From Euryarchaeota archaeon UBA182 (GTDB lineage: Archaea > Thermoplasmatota > Poseidoniia > Poseidoniales > Thalassarchaeaceae), in NCBI GenBank assembly GCA_002495675.1, contig DAGH01000021.1, forward strand, positions 1 to 64,000: a stretch of DNA of 64,000 nucleotides, in the 5' to 3' direction. A program made the translations under genes and the position numbers. Below, in pieces: positions 20,701-28,500 of the stretch. The notes beneath the pieces were generated by a model. The model was not told the DNA's origin, did no database searches, and saw only the letters and a list, made by a program, of their open reading frames with translations. Numbering within the stretch: the stretch's first letter is position 1; each line of letters begins with the position of its first letter.

Positions 20701-21987
20701 AGCTACGCTGCACTTCCTAGAATCTCGGACGATTACACTTTCACCATATGGGCTTCTGACTCAGATTTCTGCGTAGGAGTCGTGGGAGAGTGTAATCCTG
20801 TAACTTTAACGCTGACAATTGACAACGAGAACCGAAACCCACTGATACAGTTGTCCCAGCCCGTAGATGGAACGTACGTAGAGGCATCAGAGAACACAGT
20901 GATATCGGGAGTGGCTCAGGATCCCGATGGCTTAGTGAATAGAATAGACATCGAGATTCGAGACCCAATTGATAGTATCGTCATCGACACAATCACCCTC
21001 ACAGGCTCAGAAATCGATGGTAATTACTGGTCCACCCAATGGGACTCTGGGAACTTACAACATGATCGACCATACACTATCTTCGCTCGTAGCTTTGATG
21101 GCATAGGGTACTCACAATGGGACCAAATAGAGTTCATTGCGGACAACCCGCCAAACAAAGACAACAATCGGCCAGTATTCGACAACACAGATTGGAAACA
21201 GGAGTTTACCCTATATTGCGATGCTGAGAACCTGGACCTCCTGGATCGGTGTACATTCGCCACAATCAACCTCAATGACCATTTTTCAGACCCCGATGTT
21301 GACCAGGACATTATCCTTGCAGTTGTCGATGACCAACATGCCATCGGCATTAGGATAGACTCCTCAGGAATCGCTACCTATGATCCTGATGTGATGGCCT
21401 TCTACACTACGGATATGTCAGAGTGGACCATGGAGAATGTTGTGTTTATCGCACAAGACGTCTTTGGTTCAAAGGTCCAGTCCGACCCGGTAGACTTCAT
21501 CGTAATCCCAACAGTATTTTCTGTCAATGCCCCGGACCAAACATCTCTTGGATCGGGTGATAAAGGAATATTATTCGACGGAACTGGCATTCCGGGTAGG
21601 GCCGTCACTGCGTACATCGATTCCAATCCCGCTAATTCGACGGTAGTCAAAGATGACAGCACATGGGAACTCCTCATACCATCCAATAGGATAATCGGAG
21701 CCGTGACTCCCCAATTTACGATGGGCGTAGGCACGCCAATCGATGGCTCGACGATATCAGATGGTTCAGGTGATGGTGATGGGCTCCCGCTGGGATTGAT
21801 TGGAGGACTAGTCTTGTTGATTGCAATTCTAGTTGCCACTGGCGCGAGATTTATCGAGTTTGGTGAAGAAGAGGGGATCCAGGATGACGATCAGACTGAA
21901 GGTCAGAGGTATGTCAAAGACCCAGACAACCCGGGATGGCTGTGGGATGTAGAGGCTGGAGAATGGGTCATTGAGGGCAAAAATTGA
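17740..21987 (+). CDS. Large beta-helix surface protein with Ig-like domains and C-terminal anchor
   Basis: A 1415-residue protein with a signal peptide (MKSKALVLILILSTMAALVA, cut near STVSAQ). Residues about 40-560 form a right-handed beta-helix of the NosD/pectate-lyase-like type: the opening TVSGDIIISPGAKLIIEPST is followed by many short Asn-rich coils (IHNNDLSG, IHGNNIGP, AQNNTISD, FANNQVST). A calcium-type Asp motif DNDNDGIPDGDWD and a CSDGVDNDGD motif follow. Repeated Ig-like domains come next, with phrases such as VTITGSAWDG, IIFSGTANDD and VISGVAQDPDG. A terminal helix (LPLGLIGGLVLLIAILVATG) precedes an acidic tail containing NPGWLWDVEAGEWV, a Trp-rich motif of unknown role. It is probably an adhesin or glycan-binding surface protein and a natural AglB substrate, with many N-X-S/T sites. 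Confidence 0.85.
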   Translation: MSDRPAMKSKALVLILILSTMAALVAPASTVSAQNTTSSGYIDSIETWSGTHTVSGDIIISPGAKLIIEPSTQITFSNGTSLEARGNLCVGAASCGASQDATSSSRITMTWLEPSNASAKGDCRGMTFGTSTLSIDDPSCGEGIVIRSTIDLSETALRQLDIDSAWGVPFPVPTVNQFRYGALVLQGASPELVELEFTDTNTSSVLATELAQPRFVGGLYTVGNDQQSGVTGNAVQIYGGGTGSIPILFENSDFVSTERGCRNQDNGRSAVWVEESFAEFVNINVISGDFGLSYRSSAGKVSNSSLSVNCNGVDINGMITVGAKEYPTNISNNIISTVEGTPITAYAGSLAEIHNNDLSGASGGSGIAVQSSRAIIHGNNIGPIGGWNGLWLIGSFDVDAQNNTISDIAREPVIAGDYWAGDNPDVRRLYFANNQVSTPGTGSCQSNTHWGGEFTCPVVMVHRAGATLVDNVFTAGGTADGIRATGALLNVQRNTWNLNAAGAVIQNFDTGAAGAQQYGSLAFFTDNQWNGVTSTYDVTKSSVTVQSETIPNAADGEVPVRLAWDDQEAWPGVVDNDNDGIPDGDWDTNIVPHQTKSCAICPDYTPRDFPLALNMDNNSTVFTFSNVLNLNLSKIQIATQPTFYSVQVKRAEMVRFQAIAKGSAVPGANILIEDGVGNDLYSLETLDDGRTPWIALPSNSHLDFRGLQGGDNPDGFADDEYEDSCSDGVDNDGDLLYDTQDDSCDYSIGSREMSKYFVTGYKFGSGYYHYDFLLQESTYEGTVVLENDAPSIGVDESSDTSFKRTVTITGSAWDGEWIGVYPSAEESMWAQKGYVHRVEVKDPFTGSWDDAGVATDTSGMAAGEVTGTNHPFRTWEYSLDMSSYPEDDYVFEIRSFDGLDYSEIITKTVKLNTQPPLVSISEPADSTTHRNDDKKIIFSGTANDDYGCPTNCGADIQDVFFVIEGSEYYSDTPADATWSGDTWTYEWSYAALPRISDDYTFTIWASDSDFCVGVVGECNPVTLTLTIDNENRNPLIQLSQPVDGTYVEASENTVISGVAQDPDGLVNRIDIEIRDPIDSIVIDTITLTGSEIDGNYWSTQWDSGNLQHDRPYTIFARSFDGIGYSQWDQIEFIADNPPNKDNNRPVFDNTDWKQEFTLYCDAENLDLLDRCTFATINLNDHFSDPDVDQDIILAVVDDQHAIGIRIDSSGIATYDPDVMAFYTTDMSEWTMENVVFIAQDVFGSKVQSDPVDFIVIPTVFSVNAPDQTSLGSGDKGILFDGTGIPGRAVTAYIDSNPANSTVVKDDSTWELLIPSNRIIGAVTPQFTMGVGTPIDGSTISDGSGDGDGLPLGLIGGLVLLIAILVATGARFIEFGEEEGIQDDDQTEGQRYVKDPDNPGWLWDVEAGEWVIEGKN

Positions 21988-22051
21988 GTATTCCCCGATT
22001 ACGATCATCTGTAAACAATCCTTTTCATTGAGAAGGACGTAGGGTAAGATC

Positions 22052-24577
22052 GTGTCTCGTCATAATACCGCCCGGCCTGGTGTGCAAATACGCATACTGC
22101 TCCATCTTAGGGACTACGCTGATTTCCGGGATAGGGTCGAGGTACCCTTTGCATTATCTCAGATGGGTATAGCGAATGCGGTATCAATCGCTAGGTCAAA
22201 CGTACCTAGGGCGATTGGCTCTTTGAAGGAATCCGGTTATGTAATCGAAAGACAGGCACATATCACAGGGGTCACAAGGAAAAGAAAGGCATACTTCTTG
22301 ACCGACGAAGGGGTATCGCTTTCGGACGAAGTATGGGAATCAGTGTCGGAAAAATTAGTGAAAACTATCCAATCAGGAGGGGTTATTGAAGAACTTTCAA
22401 TAGCGGATTTGGTTTCAAAATCGGAGATTGAGCTACGGCATGTTGACATTCTGAGGTATATGGATGATGATGCGACAATCGATCTAACAAGCCTGAACCC
22501 CGGACTCATTGAGAGGGACTTGACCAAACACATTGAACGACAATTCGTCTCATCTCTGGCAGACATGCCTCGTGTCAGGCAATTTTATGGTAGGGACGAG
22601 GAGTTGGATCAAATTGCAACCCTCCTTGAGGAATCATCAACATCGGTGATTGTCCCAGGAATTGCTGGAATAGGCAAAACAGCCCTTGCAGTTAAGGTGA
22701 TCGAACGGTTCACTCACAGGAGGAATCTGCTGTTCCACAGATGCCAGGAGTGGGATGGATCACGCGCCTTTCTGGAGGCTATCGGGGAGTGGCAGGGCCT
22801 CCTGGGTCAAACAGAGTTGTCAGATTATCTCCAAGGCGCCCAAACCCCCAATCCCTCTATTTGCTCCAACTTAATCATAGAGGGGTTGAATAGGACACCT
22901 TCTCTGATAGTTGTCGATGACGTTCATAAAATAAGCGATGAGGCACTAGCATCCATCCTAGTCTCTGTTTCTGAAAGGATAGATGAATGTAAGGAATCAG
23001 GAATAGTCCTCTTCACGAGATCATTCAGGAGGATGATTCCAGAGTTCGACACTAGGGGCAGAAGGGTCTCCACCTATCTGAGGCTCGATGGCCTGGATCG
23101 CGATGCAAGCAGGCAACTCCTTAGTTCCATGCCCGCCATACAAGACCCCGACTTCTCTCACATTTACGCCTTATCTAGAGGGCACCCACTAGTACTGGAA
23201 CTGATCAACAGAGGAAATCTGGCTCATTCGGTACACACAACTCTTGAGGCATTCATAGAGAAGGAGATATTCAGCAGGCTCACCTCAGACGAAAAGAACA
23301 TTCTGGGCGCAATCTCTGTGTTCAGAGAGCCCATCCCTGTGGAGGCACTCCCCAAGAAGACAACCTCAGACTCCATTGAGAGCCTGATCAATAGAGGCTT
23401 AGCACGGAGGGCAAACCAAGATGAGTTAGATGTGCATGATTTGGTCAGGGAATTCTCATCTAGGTCGATGGATGAGCAAATACAACGAGACTTGCATAAA
23501 CATGCTGCTGAATGGTATGGAAAACAGTCAATGACAACCGGAGATCGAATAGAACACCTTCATCATCTGAATATGGCCAATGATCTCGATGCCCTTGCAG
23601 GAGTACTGAAAAGCCATGGCCAGGATTTGGTGAAAGGCGGTCATACAGAACTGCTCGGAATTCTCAGGGCCATAGACGATGACGGACTTGACCCTGATAC
23701 ACAGTCAATGGTGCATGAGCTCTCCGGTGAAATTTTACTCATTCAAGGAATATGGGACGAGGCAGAAAAGGAGCTCGACTCCGCAGCATCCATTGCAAAG
23801 CGCATGAAGAATCCACGAAGAATGTCGAGAATCCTCTCAACGCAGGCCGATCTCGAGGTCAAGCGTGGCGCCCTAGACGATGCTCTTGAGACGCTGCGGC
23901 AAGCACTCGGCCTTCAAATCAAGACAAATGACGCCAAGGGAGCTGCAGACTCATACATTAGCATGGGTGCAATATTCAGGCAAAGAAGGGACGATCGTAG
24001 GGCAAGAGAGGTTTATCAGAACGTTGAGGAAATGCTAGAGGTCGAAGATGCAGGAGTACTGATATCGGCACGGTTGAGACTAGCCGATGGCTTCCTCGAG
24101 ATCGGGGAGTCTGAGAAAGCAAGGGAACATGCCATGAGCGTTCATGATTTGTCTCTGGAATTGAATGAGCACCAACTACACGCACGATCGAGGGTAATTC
24201 TTGGAAGATATTATGCGAAGACCAAAGACTCGGAGCTTTCCTTACTACACTATAACGCGGCACTTGAGACGTTCTCAGAAGAAGCCAATCCGACCAATGC
24301 TGTTGAGACAGAGATGCTGCTGGGTCAGGTTCTGGTTGATGTTGGCAGAACTTCTGAGGCTTCAGAACACTACTTGGATGCCCTCTCCATTGCCGAAGCG
24401 AACGACTTCAGGCTACTGCAAGCGGAAATTCTAGCTCGATTGGGGACAATCAGAGGTGACAGATCCGAGAGGGTCGCATACCTCCAAAGATCCCTGTCCG
24501 TATTCAAAGACCTAGGGGCCCATACAAGGATGAAGGAAATTCAAAATTCAGTGCATAGGGCATTAATGGGAAGGTAA
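22052..24577 (+). CDS. STAND-type ATPase: winged helix + NB-ARC-like ATPase + TPR repeats
   Basis: An 841-residue cytosolic protein read from GTG 22052. Residues ~10-90 form a winged helix-turn-helix (SNVPRAIGSLKESGYVIER, then a basic wing TRKRKAYFLTDEG). The ATPase has FYGRDEELDQI just before the Walker A loop GIAGIGKT (203-210) and Walker B LIVVDD (285-290), then FTRSFR (sensor-like) and LSRGHPLVLEL, which matches the GxP region of STAND proteins. Residues ~500-830 are tandem TPR helices. STAND proteins are signal-triggered switches used in transcription control, immunity and cell-death pathways. A DNA-binding head with a TPR sensor suggests a ligand-activated transcription regulator of the MalT type with the order of parts altered. 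The target genes are unknown. The 3' end abuts the convergent hydrolase gene. Confidence 0.85.
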   Translation: MSRHNTARPGVQIRILLHLRDYADFRDRVEVPFALSQMGIANAVSIARSNVPRAIGSLKESGYVIERQAHITGVTRKRKAYFLTDEGVSLSDEVWESVSEKLVKTIQSGGVIEELSIADLVSKSEIELRHVDILRYMDDDATIDLTSLNPGLIERDLTKHIERQFVSSLADMPRVRQFYGRDEELDQIATLLEESSTSVIVPGIAGIGKTALAVKVIERFTHRRNLLFHRCQEWDGSRAFLEAIGEWQGLLGQTELSDYLQGAQTPNPSICSNLIIEGLNRTPSLIVVDDVHKISDEALASILVSVSERIDECKESGIVLFTRSFRRMIPEFDTRGRRVSTYLRLDGLDRDASRQLLSSMPAIQDPDFSHIYALSRGHPLVLELINRGNLAHSVHTTLEAFIEKEIFSRLTSDEKNILGAISVFREPIPVEALPKKTTSDSIESLINRGLARRANQDELDVHDLVREFSSRSMDEQIQRDLHKHAAEWYGKQSMTTGDRIEHLHHLNMANDLDALAGVLKSHGQDLVKGGHTELLGILRAIDDDGLDPDTQSMVHELSGEILLIQGIWDEAEKELDSAASIAKRMKNPRRMSRILSTQADLEVKRGALDDALETLRQALGLQIKTNDAKGAADSYISMGAIFRQRRDDRRAREVYQNVEEMLEVEDAGVLISARLRLADGFLEIGESEKAREHAMSVHDLSLELNEHQLHARSRVILGRYYAKTKDSELSLLHYNAALETFSEEANPTNAVETEMLLGQVLVDVGRTSEASEHYLDALSIAEANDFRLLQAEILARLGTIRGDRSERVAYLQRSLSVFKDLGAHTRMKEIQNSVHRALMGR

Positions 24578-25486
24578 TCAGTGATCTATCGAAATTCTCC
24601 TGCTGGCATTTTCTCCTATTCTGTGTGTAAATTCAGGACCTATCTTCCCGGAGATTGATAGGTCACCATCGAAGGAATCGTGAATTTTCATCAAGGCTTC
24701 GCTTTCTGCTATGTGAGGGGCGTTGTTTTTCTCAGAAAGGTGGCAGAGCACAATAGATTTCGTTGATGCAGTGACTACATCTCGCAGGATGTTTGCGGTT
24801 TGGAGATTGGACAAGTGGCCACCACGCCCAGAAATCCTTCTTTTCAGTGAGTCGGGGTAAGGGCCGTTGAGAAGCCTATTATGATCATAATTTGCCTCTA
24901 TGGAGATATGGGAACATCCCATTAGATGCTTCTTCAACTCATCTGTGGCTTCACCCAAATCAGTGACGTAAGCAGCCCTTTCCCCTCCGGTGAAAATAAT
25001 GAAAGCAACATTGTCTGCGTCATCGTGGGGCACTGGAATCGGCATGACGCTAACGTTATGATTGATCTCAATTCGATCTAGATCCGAAAAGGTTCGGACC
25101 TCCGACATAGGCTGCCAACCCAACCTAATCGCGGTTTCCAAGTTAGAATGTAATCTTGCACCCCATTTTTTCGAAGATTTCAATGCGGATTTAGAGTGAT
25201 CTGCATGATGATGAGTGATGAGGATATGGTCAACCTGGCTCGGATTTATTCCTGCTAAAAAAAGCCTTTTTTCCATCTGCCTTGTTGATAGCCCGCAATC
25301 TATCAAAAATACCGTGTCCTCGTTTTTGTACACCACTGAATTGCCTGAGCTACCAGAGCCTAGGTGTGTAATCTCGAGGGGCACAACACCAGCGTGCGTA
25401 AGTCGATCAATGAATGAATCTGTCCTAGGATTGCGAGCATAGGCATTGCCAGAATTATGGCCGTCGTACGAACACCGCTCCATCAT
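24578..25486 (-). CDS. Metallo-beta-lactamase-fold hydrolase, YycJ/WalJ-like
   Basis: About 302 residues from ATG 25486; a second ATG follows at 25483, and the frame stays open to 25543. The core starts ITHLGSGSSGNSVVY, the SGSSGN motif typical of YycJ/WalJ and related small MBL proteins. The metal motif is ITHHHADHSK, and later ligands lie in PIPVPHDDAD, VTDLGEATDEL and VLCHLSEKNNAPHIAE. The first 40 residues are polar and poorly conserved in type. Members of the family are nucleases or phosphodiesterases involved in DNA repair in bacteria; the archaeal substrate is not known. It diverges from the next gene (43 bases) and abuts the STAND gene at its stop codon. Confidence 0.85.
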   Translation of the reverse strand: MMERCSYDGHNSGNAYARNPRTDSFIDRLTHAGVVPLEITHLGSGSSGNSVVYKNEDTVFLIDCGLSTRQMEKRLFLAGINPSQVDHILITHHHADHSKSALKSSKKWGARLHSNLETAIRLGWQPMSEVRTFSDLDRIEINHNVSVMPIPVPHDDADNVAFIIFTGGERAAYVTDLGEATDELKKHLMGCSHISIEANYDHNRLLNGPYPDSLKRRISGRGGHLSNLQTANILRDVVTASTKSIVLCHLSEKNNAPHIAESEALMKIHDSFDGDLSISGKIGPEFTHRIGENASRRISIDH

Positions 25487-25490
25487 GGTG

Positions 25491-25498
25491 ATATATGG
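25491..25498 (+). promoter_or_regulatory. Candidate TATA box for the 25529 gene
   Basis: ATATATGG sits in the 42-base divergent gap, about 34 bases before ATG 25529. That would allow a leader of about 10 bases. A GGAGG at 25512-25516 could be a ribosome binding site if the leader is longer. Confidence 0.4.
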
Positions 25499-25528
25499 TC
25501 TGAGAATCAACGGAGGGCGGGGACCCAC

Positions 25529-28500
25529 ATGAGGAGGAAACAAACAGCTGCTTTCCTCGCTATAATCATGCTTTCAAGCGTCCTCTTCCTTTCCCAGACT
25601 AGGCCACAGAGCCCTGTCGGAACCACTAACCCAGAAGAGGCAATCGGAGGAGCACCAATCGCCGTCGACACAGACGAGGATCTAATCCCAGATGTCCATG
25701 AGAGCGCCTTTTCTGAACCTCTTCGTATTGCTACATTGGAGGGTGACTTCACTGTGACAGGGTTAGATCCACTGGACTCCACGGACAACCTCAGCGATTA
25801 TGACAGAGATGGCGCAAGTGCCCTGCAGGAATTCTGCTGGCCATACAGCCTAGAGTCCTGTTTTACTACCAGATTATCCTTAACAGGAAAATCCCCTGAG
25901 GAAACAGAGAGCGGATTCAGGGAGTATCTGGATCCAAGGCGGTCAGACACTGATGGGGATGGCCTTCCAGATGGCTTTGAGATCAGCATGTGCACAGATG
26001 GAGGAGCCGGATACATTGATCAGGCATCTACCGCTTGGGTGTGCCTCCACTTTGACCCACTGGACCCCCGGGATGCAATCGAGGATCCAGATCAATGCCT
26101 GGGCCTACTTGAATGGGGCTGCGGAGATGGATATGATTTCGACAGAGACGGAATACTAGAACCCGGGGAGCGTTTCACGAGCTCGGAAGAATACAGGTAT
26201 GCTCAGCCTGATGGTTGGATCGATGAGAGAGACGGACTCTGGTGCCAGGGTCCTATACCAGGGATAACCGAAGGAGCATGCCAATCTATGATGGAGTCAG
26301 AAACTGGATTGCCCGGTTGGCTGGGTAGCGACCCAAGGTACCCAGATTCCGACACATTCGCCATCGTTGACGGAGTTCCTACGCCACTAGCAGTGAGTGG
26401 CGATGGAATAACTGATGGCTGGGAACATCACTACGGCCTAGATCCCAGGAATGCATCAGATGCGATCCTTGACTCTGATCAGGATGGGTGGGATTCAAAC
26501 AGAGACGGAATCGTAGCCCCTGACAACTCAATCGCCACGTCGATGTGGGGCGAGGCACTTAGTAACTATGAGGAGTTCAAGATATCACAAGACGATGGAT
26601 ACTCAGTTCGGCCCGGTTTGTATCTCAGCTCGGTGGAGCGACCGCTGGATGCAGATTTTTTGACCGAGACGTCACAACCGAGAATTTCGGACTCGGCGAT
26701 AGTCGGCACCCACGTATCGGAAAACCAAGGAATTGTCGTAATCGCCTCTAAAAACGGAGTGACAATCCTAGATCCATTATCCTACACGACCCAAATCTTC
26801 GACCAACCTGTGCCTGGAACAATATCTGATTCCTTGCTAATATCTCTGGCGGACAACTCTGTCGCCCTCGTACTAACATCTAATCTCGGTATCGGAGCAT
26901 TTCAACTCACGCAAGAAGGTCTTAACCTCGACTCGTCCATCTTCCTTCAATCAGACCCAATATTGTCCGCTAACCCATTGTCAACATCAATGGGGCCAGG
27001 GGCCCTCCTCATTTTCGGAAAAGATGGGAATGTGCACACAACAAGGGTCAATGTTGACCAAGGGGCTATTTCAATCGAGAATCCCACAACCGTGGAGGTG
27101 CTTGAACAGACTCTCAGATCTAGAAACGCTACGGGGTCCATTTCTCTACATGTCGACAGACCGGGCGACACACCCCTTCTTTTGGTCGGTACGGACGCAG
27201 GGTTGATCCGCTGGACGACCAATGATCTCTCAGATACCTTCGGATCACCTATCTGGGTATACACCAGGGACAATGCAGAGACCTTTGTTGGAATTGCAGA
27301 CTTACTTAATTCATCTAAATCGGCTGTTGTGAACCTGCTTGAGCCTGCGGGCATACTTACCAGCAATGGGCAGATTGGGCAGGTGACAGGTGTGTGGCTA
27401 GGAACTCCCTCGGGCATTCATTTCATCGATCTTGAGGATCTAATATTTGACCCACTTTTCGCCATATCAAACGACAGAATGTTCAATCCTGAAGCATGGT
27501 TGTCCGGTGGGAATGACGTACTATCTATCGAACAAATCCCGGGCATGCTCCTCGTTGGCTCAAGGGATGGTTTGTGGGCATTAGAAGGCGATGGTAGTGG
27601 AATATTGGGCATGATCGAACCCCCCGTCACTATGCAAGGTCCAATTTCGGATGTTGTCTCCTGGATTTCCGATGGCGAACAGTGGATAGCCTCTGGGGTT
27701 GAATCTGGACAATACATGAATATCCACCCAATTGATCCGACATCTCCTGACTCTGATTACGACGGCATGCCCGATGGATGGGAGTTCTATCATGGCCTTG
27801 ATCCAACGGACCCATTCGATGCACCGCGCGACGAGGATACCGATGGATTCGATGTTGATGGGCCATTCGGATTTGAAGCTCCGTGGACAAACTTAGACGA
27901 ATTTCGCTACATCTCCATATCCGAAAACGGATCGAATGGAACTGACCCTCGATTAGTAGACTCTGATGGAGATGGCCTATCCGATGGGGAGGAGTATTGG
28001 GGATGGTTTTACGACTCTACTTTATTTCAGTGCCACTATCTGTCAACCGGTGGACCTGGTACACCACAACAGATATGCGATGAATCGGACGGCATTCTCG
28101 CCAGGCAGGTCCATTTGGCAGGTTGGCTTAATTCCGGATCAGGAGGCGGGACAGACGTTCCAACAGACCCAACGAACCCAGATACTGACGGGGATGGGAT
28201 GCCAGATGGATGGGAGGTCAAAAACAGACGCTGGATAGGTGTTGACTATACGGGAGGAAATCTTTGGACGCTAGACCCCCTTGACCCATCAGATGCAAAC
28301 AAAGATGCAGATGGTGATGGCCTAACTAATGCGTGTGAGTATCGTTGGTCGGTTTTGTTGGAGACCGTCAGGGAGAATGGCCTGACAACACACGGAGAGT
28401 CGGCCCAAAGCGCTGCATCGTGGGTCGCGACTGATCCAAACCTCATTGACTCCGACGGCGACTCCTTGCCTGATGGTTGGGAAGCTCGCTACGCATGCTC

